A DNA stretch of 64,000 nucleotides from Oscillospiraceae bacterium (GCA_004555865.1 SFJO01000002.1:1-64000), one strand, 5' to 3'. Positions 43,623-52,222 are shown, numbered from the stretch's first letter. Made by a program: numbers and translations. Notes: a model not told the origin generated them from the sequence alone.

Positions 43623-44411
43623 TCAGAACAAAATGTTGTCGCTTATCTGGCTGCGCTTCTGTGCCTGAATGATCGTTCCCTTTTCCGGCGTGCAGCCCGC
43701 CATGGCCAGCGTGCGGAACACCGTGCCCAGCGCCAGGTCGGGGGTGTTGTTTTCCTGGCTTAGGTGGCACAGGGCAAACCGGGTGCAGCCCTCCTGAAGC
43801 AGTTCCAGAATTTTGGCCGCGCACTCATCGTTGCTCAAATGGCCCCGGGTCGAGGCAATGCGCTGCTTTAAGTAATAGGGGTACGGCCCGTTGCGCAGGC
43901 TGTACGGATCGTAATTGGCCTCCAGCGCCACCAGATCGGCCCCTGAGAGGTTCTGATGAACCGGGGTCGTCAGTTGCCCCAGATCGGTGGCAATGGCCAT
44001 CACCCGGCCGTCCGGTGTATGGATTCGGTAGCCGCAGCAGGGCACATCGTGGCTGGTGGGAAAGGCCGTCACCTTAAAGCCGCCCACATCCAGTGTGCGG
44101 CCCTCAACGGCCTGGGTCTCCAGCCCTGCGGGGAGCACCCCCATCGCATCCAGAGCGTCCAGCGTGTCCGCCCCGGCGTACAGGGGCACCGGATGGTTCT
44201 TCAAAAACACCTGCAGCCCCTTGATGTGGTCGCTGTGCTCATGGGTCACCAGAATGCCCTCCAGGTCGCTCAGGGCCAGCCCCAGCTCCTTCAGGGCGTT
44301 CACGGTGATGCGGCAGCTCTTGCCCATATCAATCAGCAGATATTTCTGCCCGCACTGCACCAGGCCGCAGTTTCCGGACGAACCGGAATAAAGGGTGGTA
44401 AAACTGGCCAT
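43623..44411 (-). CDS. Metallo-beta-lactamase fold hydrolase, WalJ/YycJ-like
   Basis: The 262-residue protein begins MASFTTLYSGSSGNCGLV and has the metal motif THEHSDH (H57-x-H59-x-D61-H62). Two further metal ligands lie at SHDV and CHLSQENN. In Bacillus the homologue YycJ belongs to the walRK operon and has nuclease activity with a link to cell division and mutation control. Here no walRK genes are nearby; it pairs with rlmH, which sits in the same operon in many Firmicutes. AGGAGG lies 5 nt before the ATG at 44409-44411. No promoter was found in the 110 bp behind murA. Confidence 0.88.
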   Translation of the reverse strand: MASFTTLYSGSSGNCGLVQCGQKYLLIDMGKSCRITVNALKELGLALSDLEGILVTHEHSDHIKGLQVFLKNHPVPLYAGADTLDALDAMGVLPAGLETQAVEGRTLDVGGFKVTAFPTSHDVPCCGYRIHTPDGRVMAIATDLGQLTTPVHQNLSGADLVALEANYDPYSLRNGPYPYYLKQRIASTRGHLSNDECAAKILELLQEGCTRFALCHLSQENNTPDLALGTVFRTLAMAGCTPEKGTIIQAQKRSQISDNILF

Positions 44412-44461
44412 AGCTCCTCCTGATCGTTCCAACAACGTGCAGAGTACATCTGCAACGTTTC

Positions 44462-44494
44462 ATCAAAAGAAGGGCCGCTGATGAGCGGCCCTTC
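44462..44494 (-). terminator. Terminator of murA
   Basis: GAAGGGCCGCT (44469-44479) pairs with AGCGGCCCTTC (44484-44494) around a 4-nt loop, followed on the minus strand by TTTTGATG. It is 28 bp after the murA stop. Confidence 0.85.
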
Positions 44495-44521
44495 CAAACA
44501 ATTCTATTACAAAAATCAGCC

Positions 44522-45805
44522 TTACATGGCCTGCTCCGCAGCCGGGGCTGCGGTCTCTTCCCGGTGAATGTCCGCCCCGAGGCCCTGTAGCTTTTCCACC
44601 AGGTTCTCGTAACCGCGCTCAATGTAGCCGATGCCGGTGATCTCGCTGGTGCCTTGGGCCGCAAGGGCCGCCACCACCAGGGCCGCGCCGGCCCGCAGGT
44701 CTGAAGCGCGCAGCGGAGCGGGCAGCAGCTCGGGCACGCCCTCGATCACCGCCACCTGGCCGTCCACCTGAATGTTGGCGCCCATGCGGGTCAGCTCATC
44801 CACATAGCGGAAGCGGTTCTCCCAGATGCCCTCTGTAATAATGGAGGTGCCGTGTGCAACGCTCAGCAGCACGCCCATCAGCGGCTGCATATCCGTGGGG
44901 AAGCCGGGATGGGGCATGGTTTTGATCTTCAGGGGCATCAGATCGCCGGTGCGGTACACCCGCACGGCATCGTCAAACTCTTCCACCGTGGCTCCTGCCA
45001 GTTCCAGCTTGGCGGTGATGGGTTCCAGGTGCTTGGGGGTGACGTTCTTGATGAGCACATTGCCCGCCGTCATGGCCGCAGCCACCATAAAGCTGCCGGC
45101 TTCGATCTGATCCGGAATGACGGAATAGCAGCAGCCGTGCATCTTTTCCACGCCGCGGATCTTGATCACATCGGTGCCTGCGCCGCGCACGTCTGCGCCC
45201 ATCATGTTCAAAAAGTTGGCCAGATCCACCACATGGGGCTCCTTGGCCACATTTTCCAGCACGGTCAGGCCGTCGGCCAGCACCGCAGCCAGCATGGCGT
45301 TCATGGTAGCGCCCACGGAGACCGTATCGAAGAACACATGCGCACCCTTCAGCTGCTTGCCCTCCACCTTGATCATGCCGTACTCCACCGAGTCGGCCGC
45401 GCCCAGGGCGCTGAACGCCTTCAGGTGCTGGTCAATGGGGCGGGGGCCAAGGTTGCAGCCGCCGGGCATGGCCACCTGGGCCGAGCCGAAACGGCCCAGC
45501 AGCGCGCCCAGAAAATAATAGCTGGCGCGCATCTGGCGGGACAGATCGTCCGGCACCTGTGTACTGGTCAGGCAGGTGGTATCAATCTCATAGGTATGCT
45601 TATCCAGCAGCCGCACCTGTGCACCCAGGGCGGCGAGGGTCTGCAGAGAAACGGCCACGTCGTGAATGTCGGGCACATTTTCCAGAACACATTTATCGGC
45701 GGCCAAAATGGTCGCGGGTAGCAGGGCCACCGCTGCATTTTTCGCACCGCTGATGGTCACTTCGCCCATCAGGGGCTTGCCGCCCCGAATGACAAACTTT
45801 TCCAA
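44522..45805 (-). CDS. murA: UDP-N-acetylglucosamine 1-carboxyvinyltransferase
   Basis: MurA transfers enolpyruvate from PEP to UDP-GlcNAc, the first committed step of peptidoglycan synthesis. The 427-residue protein has GAKNAAVALLPA (K22, N23), the active-site loop with catalytic C117 in PGGCNLGPRPIDQH, so it should be fosfomycin-sensitive, and the C-terminal RASDLRAGAALVVAALAA. The ORF opens at a GTG far upstream (45892), but a TTG at 45803-45805 with AAAGGAG 8 nt ahead gives MEKFVIRGGKPL, the family start. It has its own promoter and terminator. Confidence 0.96.
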   Translation of the reverse strand: MEKFVIRGGKPLMGEVTISGAKNAAVALLPATILAADKCVLENVPDIHDVAVSLQTLAALGAQVRLLDKHTYEIDTTCLTSTQVPDDLSRQMRASYYFLGALLGRFGSAQVAMPGGCNLGPRPIDQHLKAFSALGAADSVEYGMIKVEGKQLKGAHVFFDTVSVGATMNAMLAAVLADGLTVLENVAKEPHVVDLANFLNMMGADVRGAGTDVIKIRGVEKMHGCCYSVIPDQIEAGSFMVAAAMTAGNVLIKNVTPKHLEPITAKLELAGATVEEFDDAVRVYRTGDLMPLKIKTMPHPGFPTDMQPLMGVLLSVAHGTSIITEGIWENRFRYVDELTRMGANIQVDGQVAVIEGVPELLPAPLRASDLRAGAALVVAALAAQGTSEITGIGYIERGYENLVEKLQGLGADIHREETAAPAAEQAM

Positions 45806-45902
45806 GCAAAACTCTCCTTTGGGCCTGATGTACATCCGCCGCACAGAGGGGCTGTGCATCCCGTTGCCGGTATGGGGCAGCCTGCCGCGCACCAGCTGAT
45901 AT

Positions 45903-45931
45903 ATTATACACCGCCACGCAGGAAAATGAAA
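45903..45931 (-). promoter_or_regulatory. Promoter of murA
   Basis: The minus strand has an extended -10, TGTATAAT (TATAAT at 45903-45908), and a poor -35, TTTCAT (45926-45931), at 17 bp. The leader is about 90 nt. Confidence 0.55.
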
Positions 45932-46034
45932 GTATCAAGGGTATTATTAGCGTATCGCACAACAACTATCCATGTTTTTCGGCGAAATTTGTCCATGTTA
46001 CAGCGCATCGAAGTTTTGCCGGTTCCTTTTGTGC

Positions 46035-46074
46035 AAAAAAGCACCCTTCAGCGGGCAAAACCGCCGAAGGGTGC
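46035..46074 (-). terminator. Terminator of the M23 peptidase gene
   Basis: GCACCCTTC and GAAGGGTGC arms (46041-46049 and 46066-46074), with more pairing of GCGG/CCGC inside, are followed on the minus strand by TTTTTTGCAC. It starts 35 bp after the stop. Confidence 0.85.
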
Positions 46075-46109
46075 CATTATTTTCCGTGCCTGTGCAGTAC
46101 AAAAAGCGA

Positions 46110-47870
46110 TCAGAAGCCGGGGAAGTAATTCCGGGCGCTTACCAGCGTACCGCCCACGCGAATCTCAAAGTGGCAGTGGTTGCCGCTGGACTGGCCGGTG
46201 GAGCCCACCAGGCCGATCAGCTCGCCCTGCTTCACATACTGGCCGGAGCTTACCACAACCGACGAGCAGTGCGCGTACAGGGTGGTCATGCCGCCGTGGT
46301 TGATGATGATGGAATAACCATAGCCGCGGCCCGCCGCGTTCCAGCCGGCGGCGATCACCACGCCGCTGTCGGCCGCATAAATAGGCGTGCCGTAGGGCGC
46401 GCAGATGTCCGAGCCCTTATGGCCGCTGTACATCCAGCGGCTGACCTGGCTGTAGCCGGGCACAGGCCACATCAGGGTGCCGCTGCCGCCGGAACTGGGC
46501 GCGATGGAACCATTGGGCAGGCGCGTGCCCTTCACCACTTCTTTGGTAACCGGCTCCTGCAGCACCGTTTCCTCAATGATGTCGCGATTGGTCTCAATTC
46601 CGCCCACCGTGGTCACATCCGCGGTGATCTCCTTGACGCCGTCCACGCCCTCCTGCACCGTCTTGGTGGTGCCGTACGAGTAATCCTCCGAGGTGGTCTC
46701 GTTGGTCTCAAAGGGAATGGCCACCTGATAGGTGATCCGGTCAATGGTCTTGACCTCCAGGAACGGCCGTTCCTGGCCCAGAACCAGCGTATCGCCGATG
46801 TACATGTTGTAGCTGCTGGCGCTCATCTGGGGGTTCAGGGCGTACAGCTCGCTCAGGGTCAGGCCGTTGGCCGCGGCGATGGTCCAGGGGGTATCGCCGC
46901 TCTGCACGGTATAGTCCACCTGAGCCTGCTCCAGGCCGGTGATGCGCTGGCACACCGCGTCCGCATCGGTAAAGGAATCGGTGAAGTAAATGCCGTCCAC
47001 CAGTTCCACATCCTTGGTGAATTCCACCCGATGGTTGGGGTCGCTCTCATCCTCGTAGGGAGCCTTGATGTCATCCAGCGTCTGGCGCACTGCGTCGCCG
47101 TCGGTGGTCACCGCCACCAGATCGCCGTCCACATACAGGGCGGTGCCCTTCTGAATGTCCTGGCTGGAGGCCTGCAGAATGGCGTCCACCATCTGGTTTT
47201 CGTCCAGCACATCGCCCTGAATGGCCAGGGTGAAGGTGGGCTCCACCTGCCAGGTCTTGCCCTCTTCCGCGCCCACCGAGTCAATGCGCTGCTGCACATC
47301 CTCCCGCGCGGTATCAAACACAGTCTCGTTGGCCACATAGCCTACGTTCTGGCCGTTCACTTCCACCGCCAGAATGTAGTTGTAGTTCAGCACGGTATGT
47401 ACGGTAAAGCAGAACACACCGGCCGCAGCCAGCGGCAGCAGGTAGCTCATGGCCCCGCGGCTCAGGATACCGAAGCGGGAAGCGCCCCGCCGCATGGCCC
47501 GAGCCAGCACCTTGGCGGGCGAGCCGCCCTCCTTCCGGGCCTGCTCCATCTTCTGGTTGACGCTGCGCGCACCGTTCCAGAGATACACCAGCGGGGCGGC
47601 GATCTCATGCCGCACATGATTCAGGAGGTGCAGCGCCCCCAGGCCGGCTTTGCGGGCCAGCCGGGCCGTTTTGCTGGCCAATGCAAGCGCCCCGTGGCGC
47701 ACCCCTCTTACAAGCCGGACCAGGGTGTACTCACTCCAGAAGCCGACCTGATACAAAAAGTCACCCAGCCAAGCCACCTGCGTGCTGTGATGGAACCACT
47801 TGCTGAACCGCTGACGGTAAAGTTCCAAGCGCTGGCGCTGGGCGCTGGGTTGTTTTTCTTTCAGCTCCAA
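46110..47870 (-). CDS. Membrane-anchored M23 metallopeptidase with LysM and G5 domains
   Basis: The 586-residue protein has a basic cytoplasmic N-terminus of about 140 residues and one transmembrane helix (MSYLLPLAAAGVFCFTVHTV, about 141-163). The outer part is long: a SpoIID/YcbB-like linker region, a LysM (YTVQSGDTPWTIAAANGL, from 320), a G5 domain (about 375-450) and a C-terminal M23 peptidase. The peptidase zinc ligands are intact: H484 and D488 in GHKGSD, H565 and H567 in NHCHFE. It should be an active DD- or D,L-endopeptidase acting on peptidoglycan. The start is TTG (47868-47870) with AAAGGAG 7 nt ahead. It has its own promoter and terminator. Confidence 0.9.
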   Translation of the reverse strand: MELKEKQPSAQRQRLELYRQRFSKWFHHSTQVAWLGDFLYQVGFWSEYTLVRLVRGVRHGALALASKTARLARKAGLGALHLLNHVRHEIAAPLVYLWNGARSVNQKMEQARKEGGSPAKVLARAMRRGASRFGILSRGAMSYLLPLAAAGVFCFTVHTVLNYNYILAVEVNGQNVGYVANETVFDTAREDVQQRIDSVGAEEGKTWQVEPTFTLAIQGDVLDENQMVDAILQASSQDIQKGTALYVDGDLVAVTTDGDAVRQTLDDIKAPYEDESDPNHRVEFTKDVELVDGIYFTDSFTDADAVCQRITGLEQAQVDYTVQSGDTPWTIAAANGLTLSELYALNPQMSASSYNMYIGDTLVLGQERPFLEVKTIDRITYQVAIPFETNETTSEDYSYGTTKTVQEGVDGVKEITADVTTVGGIETNRDIIEETVLQEPVTKEVVKGTRLPNGSIAPSSGGSGTLMWPVPGYSQVSRWMYSGHKGSDICAPYGTPIYAADSGVVIAAGWNAAGRGYGYSIIINHGGMTTLYAHCSSVVVSSGQYVKQGELIGLVGSTGQSSGNHCHFEIRVGGTLVSARNYFPGF

Positions 47871-48050
47871 AGACGATCTCCTTTCCCAGGTTTTCGGGCC
47901 GAAACGCCGGCCCCCCCGGTGGGCAAAAGCCGCCGCAGTGCCGCCGGCAAAACCGGCGAACGGGCGCTGCCCCTTGGTTGATTTTCGTGTCGTTTGCCCG
48001 CCGGGCCTGTGCGTTCAGGCCGCTGGCCGGGCAAAAAAGCCACATGTTTT

Positions 48051-48078
48051 ATTATACACCCATGCCTTTTTCAGGCAA
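48051..48078 (-). promoter_or_regulatory. Promoter of the M23 peptidase gene
   Basis: The minus strand has TTGCCT (48073-48078), a 16-bp spacer and a perfect TATAAT (48051-48056) with an upstream TG. The leader is about 170 nt. Confidence 0.75.
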
Positions 48079-48105
48079 GGCAGCTGGTGAAATTTGACGA
48101 TTTTT

Positions 48106-48993
48106 TCACAGCTTTGTCATAGTTTCGCAAAGCGCCGCCATGTCCGGCGGCAGGGGGCAATCCACCGTCTGCACCCCTTCGACCCCCGGCGATTCAAAGG
48201 TCATGCGGGCACAGTGCAGTGCCTGCCGGCCGATGCGCGCCCGGCTTCCGCCGTACAGCTCGTCCCCGGCCAGCGGGCAGCCGATGTGGGCAAAATGCAC
48301 GCGCAGCTGATGGGTGCGCCCGGTGATGGGCCGGGCCGCCGCCAGGCTCAGCCCCTGCCCGGCCGCAAGCACCTGATAGCAGGTTCGGCTGGGCTTCCCC
48401 TGCGGCCCCACCTGCCGCAGAATGATGCTGCCCGACGCCCGATCAATGGGGGCGTCGATCTCCCCCTGAAGCCGGGCCGGCACGCCCTGCAGAACCGCCA
48501 GATAGACCTTCTGCACGTTCCGGGCCAGCGCCGCGGCGGCATAAGCGTTTTTCGCACACAGCACCAAGCCGCTGGTGTCCCGGTCAATGCGGTTCACGGG
48601 GCGGAACACCCCGGTTTCGCCCCGCCGGTGCAGCAGGCCCATCCAGGCGTTGGCCAGGGTGCCGTCCGCTGCGTTCAGGGTGGGGTGTACGGTCATGCCC
48701 GCAGGCTTGTTCACCAGCGCCGTGTGCGCGTCCTCATACACCAGCTCAATGGGCAGGTCCTGCGGCGGCACCGTGGTCTCCTCCTCGGGGGGCAGCGCAA
48801 AGCGCACCGTCTCCCCCGCTTCCATGCGATGGTCGGTAAACACGGCCCGGCCGTCCACCAAAAAGCCCTCACCCCGGTATTTTACCCCCTTGATGAGGCT
48901 GGCAGACACTCCCTGCTGGCGCAGGAAGTTCCGCAGGGTCAGCCCCGCTTCCTCCGGCCGGGCGGTGAAATTCAGCCACAGCGGCTGGCCCAT
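48106..48993 (-). CDS. RluA-family pseudouridine synthase (RluD-like)
   Basis: The 295-residue protein has an S4-like N-terminal domain (TLRNFLRQQGVSASLIKGVKYRGEGFLVDG) and the synthase core with NKPAGMTVHP, the catalytic Asp in RIDRDTSG (D139) and PITGRTHQLRVHFAHIGCPLAGD. The family modifies uridines in 23S rRNA or tRNA; which position is not decided by sequence. The frame is open 58 codons upstream, but the ATG at 48991-48993 (MGQPLWLNFTA), with AAAGGGG ahead, fits the family. Its promoter faces away from rnpB. Confidence 0.92.
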   Translation of the reverse strand: MGQPLWLNFTARPEEAGLTLRNFLRQQGVSASLIKGVKYRGEGFLVDGRAVFTDHRMEAGETVRFALPPEEETTVPPQDLPIELVYEDAHTALVNKPAGMTVHPTLNAADGTLANAWMGLLHRRGETGVFRPVNRIDRDTSGLVLCAKNAYAAAALARNVQKVYLAVLQGVPARLQGEIDAPIDRASGSIILRQVGPQGKPSRTCYQVLAAGQGLSLAAARPITGRTHQLRVHFAHIGCPLAGDELYGGSRARIGRQALHCARMTFESPGVEGVQTVDCPLPPDMAALCETMTKL

Positions 48994-49047
48994 GGCACTC
49001 GCCCCTTTCTCCGAAAAACCGGCGGTAAACTTTGCAAAAGCAAAATA

Positions 49048-49076
49048 AGTATAACACAAACGGCCGTTATTGGCAA
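49048..49076 (-). promoter_or_regulatory. Promoter of the pseudouridine synthase gene
   Basis: The minus strand has TTGCCA (49071-49076), a 17-bp spacer and TATACT (49048-49053). Its -35 lies only 20 bp from the -35 of the divergent rnpB promoter. Confidence 0.75.
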
Positions 49077-49095
49077 ATTCCCTGCCGCTTTGCGG

Positions 49096-49124
49096 TTGCC
49101 AAACCGGCGTTTGCATGGTATAAT
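49096..49124 (+). promoter_or_regulatory. Promoter of rnpB
   Basis: TTGCCA (49096-49101), a 17-bp spacer and a perfect TATAAT (49119-49124). The start at about 49131 coincides with the first base of the P1 stem. Confidence 0.85.
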
Positions 49125-49130
49125 TCTTCA

Positions 49131-49481
49131 CGGAAAACGAGTGGAACATACGGCGGCGGGGCGGCATTGCGTTCGCTCTGAGGAAAGTCCGGGCTTCACA
49201 GGGGCATGGTAACTGCTAACGGCAGCCGGGGGTGACCCCAGGGATAGTGCAACAGAAATAGACCGCCGGGTTTCGGCCCGGCAAGGATGGAAAGGCGAGG
49301 TAAGAGCTCACCAGCGCACTGGCGACTTTGCGGCTATGTAAACCCTACCAGAAGCAACCTCCGTATGGGACATATGCGCTGCCCCGCGCGTCCCGGAGAG
49401 GGCGTGAGCCTTGCGGCGACGCAAGGACAAGATAGATCGTCGTTTAATACAGAACCCGGCTTACGGTCCGGTCGTTTTCCG
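49131..49481 (+). ncRNA. rnpB: RNase P RNA, class A
   Basis: This is the catalytic RNA that matures the 5' end of tRNAs. P1 is a perfect 10-bp helix: CGGAAAACGA at 49131-49140 pairs with TCGTTTTCCG at 49472-49481, which fixes both ends. The conserved CR I block GAGGAAAGTCCGGGCT (from 49179) pairs through P4 with ACAGAACCCGGCTTA (49449-49463). AGGATGGAAAGGCGAGGTAAGAGCTCACC and GAAGCAA are also as expected for class A. The L15 segment reads TGTAAACCC (49337-49345) where GGTAAAC is usual. It has its own promoter and a terminator adjoining P1. Confidence 0.93.
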
Positions 49482-49528
49482 CCAAAAGGCCCCTTCCCGC
49501 ATGGGAAGGGGCCTTTTGGCGTCTTTTT
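49481..49528 (+). terminator. Terminator of rnpB
   Basis: A perfect 18-bp stem (49481-49498 with 49503-49520) with a GCAT loop is followed by GTCTTTTTCT. It shares its first base with the end of P1. The minus-strand flank has no U-tract. Confidence 0.93.
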
Positions 49529-49542
49529 CTATAAAGTTTGAT

Positions 49543-50229
49543 TCAAACCTGGGCCGTGCTGCGGTGCAGCAGGCTGTGGGCCGCAGCAAAAACACCCACG
49601 GCCAGCAGCAAAAGGCTGCCCCACACCAGAGCCATACCCAAGCGGGCCCACAGCCATTGCACGGCCTGCATCTCCCAGCGAAGGCCGATGCAGAGCGCAC
49701 AGACAAGCCACAGGCCCTTCGCCCCGAAGCGGTTGATCATTGCGCCGCCCAGAAACTCTGCGGCCAGCAGGCCGAAGAACAGCGCCGGGATAAGCCAGCC
49801 GGGCAGCGCGGCGGCGATCGCCACATAATCCTCCGGGGTCAAATAGGCGGGCACGCCCCGAAGCAGGGGCAGCAGGGTGCTCTCCAACAGAACCGTGAGC
49901 AGCTCCAGCGCCAGCATCTCCACGTTTTGGCACAGGCACAGCCACAATTCAGCGGCCACCATCTGGCGGCGGGTGGCCCCCATCTGAAGCCCTATTCCGA
50001 ACTCGGTGGTAAAGCGCACCACCCCGAACACCGCCATCAGGATCGGCCCGATGACCAGCCCGAGCAGGCTGGCGATTGGGATGATCGCCCCCTCTTCGCT
50101 GAGCAGCGGGCACACGATCGCCTCAATTGCCGCGAGGATCAGGAACGCCGCACCCCACACCAGGGCGGTCCATCGGAAATCCTCCTGATGAAGCCAGAGC
50201 TGCCGCAGCAAAAACGAGTTTGATTTCAT
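49543..50229 (-). CDS. ABC exporter membrane protein, second permease
   Basis: The 228-residue protein starts MKSNSFLLRQLWLHQEDFRW and has about six hydrophobic segments (such as WTALVWGAAFLILAAIEAIV and IIPIASLLGLVIGPILMAVFG), with the ABC permease-like GLQMGATRRQMVAAEL between helices. The frame is open 18 codons upstream, but GGAGGTGAACGTT precedes the ATG at 50227-50229. It is the last gene of the GntR-ATPase-permease operon, 5 bp after the first permease. The family is not named precisely; substrate unknown. Confidence 0.75.
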   Translation of the reverse strand: MKSNSFLLRQLWLHQEDFRWTALVWGAAFLILAAIEAIVCPLLSEEGAIIPIASLLGLVIGPILMAVFGVVRFTTEFGIGLQMGATRRQMVAAELWLCLCQNVEMLALELLTVLLESTLLPLLRGVPAYLTPEDYVAIAAALPGWLIPALFFGLLAAEFLGGAMINRFGAKGLWLVCALCIGLRWEMQAVQWLWARLGMALVWGSLLLLAVGVFAAAHSLLHRSTAQV

Positions 50230-50234
50230 AACGT

Positions 50235-50885
50235 TCACCTCCGCACCACCATCCGGGCCACCTTGCTGTGGAACCAAAAGCACATGCCGGCCGCCAGCAC
50301 CAGGCTGGCCGTCCCCAGAAGCGGCCGGGCCTGCCTCAATGCAAGGCTCGGCTCCTCATAGCCCAGAAACAGCGCCCCGATCAGGAACACAAGCGTCGCC
50401 ATCGACACTGCAATTGTCGCCGCCACCAGATACCAGCTGTGCTTGGCGCGCCCCAAAACCAGCCCCAGCTGGCACAAAAACAGCAGCACGGCAAACAGCA
50501 GCGGCAGGCTGCCGGTGAACTGGCCGCTGAAGTTCAGCTCTTCCGGCGGAAGGAGCCGATGGGCCAGCCAATCTCCGGCCTTGCCAGCCGCCAGCATCGC
50601 CAGCGCATACAGCAGTGTGGCCGCCTCCAGCCCGCGGAAGATCTCCCGCCGGGCAGCGCCGAAGCACAGGGCCTCTTCCGCATAATTGCGGCTCATTGTG
50701 TAGGGCATGATTAGGCTCAGCAGCAACACGATCAAGGGAATGGACGTCAGGTAGGTGCTGAACAAGCCCGGGTCGCCGTTTCGGACCTCCAGCAGCGCCC
50801 CCACCGCAAAGCCCGCACCGGCCGCAGCGAGCATACCCACGGCCTGAAGATAACACAGGCCAAAATAGCGCAGGGTCTTATTCAT
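50235..50885 (-). CDS. ABC exporter membrane protein, first permease
   Basis: The 216-residue protein has six hydrophobic segments and the cytoplasmic stretch YTMSRNYAEEALCFGAARREIFRGLE, which parallels GATRRQM of the partner permease. The two are probably paralogous halves that dimerise. The ATG overlaps the end of the ATPase gene by 8 bp, so translation is coupled. The C-terminus is basic (HSKVARMVVRR), probably cytoplasmic. Confidence 0.75.
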   Translation of the reverse strand: MNKTLRYFGLCYLQAVGMLAAAGAGFAVGALLEVRNGDPGLFSTYLTSIPLIVLLLSLIMPYTMSRNYAEEALCFGAARREIFRGLEAATLLYALAMLAAGKAGDWLAHRLLPPEELNFSGQFTGSLPLLFAVLLFLCQLGLVLGRAKHSWYLVAATIAVSMATLVFLIGALFLGYEEPSLALRQARPLLGTASLVLAAGMCFWFHSKVARMVVRR

Positions 50886-51780
50886 GGTTCAGCACCTCCC
50901 CATGGCCGCATAGGGCCACAAACACCTTCTGCAGGTTCAGGGCCCCGGCGTCCAGCTCGGCCGGCAGAGCTGCCAGCTTCTCCGGCGTGCCCCGCACAAC
51001 ACAGCTCAGGCGGCGGCCAAGGTACTCTTTGCTCAGCACTTTCAGCCCGGCACAGACCGCTTCCACCGCCTCGGCAGGGCCATCCACCAGCCGGAACTGT
51101 TCCAGCAGGCTGTCGGTGGGGGTATTTTCCAGCACCTTGCCCTCGTCCAGGATCACGACCCGCTCAAACACGCCGTTGGTCTCGTCCAGAATGTGGGTGG
51201 ACACCACAAATGTGCGGCCGGTTTCGCCGTAGTCCTCCAGCAGCAGTTGGTAAAACCGCTCCCGGGCCACCACGTCCAGGCCCGCCACCGGTTCATCCAA
51301 AAACGTAAAGGGGGCACGGCTGGCCAGCGCCAGCGTGATGGTGACCATACTCATCATGCCCTTGCTCAGCTTGTCCACCCGGGTCTTGCGCTCCTTGTCC
51401 AACCCGAATTCCTTCAGCAGCCGTTCGGCATAGGGCGCGTCCCAGTTCGGGTAATAGATCGATGCCGCCCGCAGGTAGTCCTTCACCCGCAGGGCATTGG
51501 CCCCGCCGGTTTTCAGGGCGGGGCTTAACTCCCGGGCAAAGCACAGCTGGTCCAGCGCATGGCGGTTCTCCCACACCGGTTCGCCGTTCAACGTTACCTC
51601 TCCTTCGTCCCAGGTATTCTGCGCCGTGAGAATGCTCAGCAGTGTGGTTTTTCCGGCCCCGTTGCGCCCGATCAGCCCGTAAATGCAGCCGGGCAGCAGC
51701 TCCAGGTCCAGCCCGCGCAGCACGTCCTTTTTGCCGTAGCTCTTGCACAGTCGGGTTGCTTTCAACGTTCCTTCACTCAT
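50878..51780 (-). CDS. ABC transporter ATP-binding protein (YtrB-like)
   Basis: The 300-residue ATPase has Walker A GRNGAGKT, signature LSKGMMSM and Walker B FTFLDEPVAGLD. It lies directly after a YtrA-type GntR gene, as in the ytr operon of Bacillus, which responds to cell-wall antibiotics. The ATG at 51778-51780 overlaps the GntR stop (ATGA), and GGAGGG lies within the GntR gene 6 nt upstream, which makes the 30-codon longer frame unlikely. The cargo is unknown; cell-envelope stress export is a guess from the regulator type. Confidence 0.87.
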   Translation of the reverse strand: MSEGTLKATRLCKSYGKKDVLRGLDLELLPGCIYGLIGRNGAGKTTLLSILTAQNTWDEGEVTLNGEPVWENRHALDQLCFARELSPALKTGGANALRVKDYLRAASIYYPNWDAPYAERLLKEFGLDKERKTRVDKLSKGMMSMVTITLALASRAPFTFLDEPVAGLDVVARERFYQLLLEDYGETGRTFVVSTHILDETNGVFERVVILDEGKVLENTPTDSLLEQFRLVDGPAEAVEAVCAGLKVLSKEYLGRRLSCVVRGTPEKLAALPAELDAGALNLQKVFVALCGHGEVLNHE

Positions 51781-52154
51781 TGTTTTCCCTCCTCGGCGGC
51801 ACGGGCCACCATTTCGTTCAGCTGCTGCACCGTCAGCCCCAGGCCGGCAGCTTCCTTCACCATGGGGCACACAAACCGCTTGTAAAAGGCGGCCTGGCGG
51901 CTGGCGCGCACAGCCTGCCCGGCCCCCGGCGCCACAAACATACCGATGCCCCGCCGTTTGTACAAAATGCCCTGCTCCACCAGCAGATTGATCCCCTTGG
52001 CCGCGGTGGCCGGGTTGATCCGCAATGCCCGCGCCAGTTCGTTGGTGCTGGGCACCTGCTCTTCCTCCCGGTAAATCCCCCGCAGGATGTCATCCTCGAT
52101 CATATGGGCGATTTGAAGGTAAATCGCCCCCTGATCGCTCAATGTTTCGTTCAC
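51777..52154 (-). CDS. GntR-family regulator, YtrA subfamily
   Basis: This 125-residue repressor has the winged-helix domain IYLQIAHMIEDDILRGIYREEEQVPSTNELARALRINPATAAKGINLLVEQGILYKRRGIGMFV. Only a short helical tail follows, the layout of the YtrA subfamily, which has no ligand-binding C-terminal domain. It is the first gene of the ABC operon and probably represses it through a 24-bp palindrome over the -10. The start is GTG (52152-52154) with GGGAGG 9 nt ahead. Confidence 0.92.
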   Translation of the reverse strand: MNETLSDQGAIYLQIAHMIEDDILRGIYREEEQVPSTNELARALRINPATAAKGINLLVEQGILYKRRGIGMFVAPGAGQAVRASRQAAFYKRFVCPMVKEAAGLGLTVQQLNEMVARAAEEGKQ

Positions 52155-52172
52155 GTCCGCGCCTCCCTTATT

Positions 52173-52222
52173 GGTTCATTACTTATGTAACTAACCATAC
52201 CACCAGCTCAGCCGTTTTGCAA
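52173..52222 (-). promoter_or_regulatory. Promoter and GntR operator of the ABC operon
   Basis: The minus strand has TTGCAA (52217-52222), a 17-bp spacer and TATGGT (52194-52199). A 24-bp inverted repeat with arms GGTTnnTTAC and GTAAnnAACC around ATAA (52173-52196) overlaps the -10 and the transcription start. The site is 18 bp ahead of the gene, so a bound repressor would block polymerase. Confidence 0.75.
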
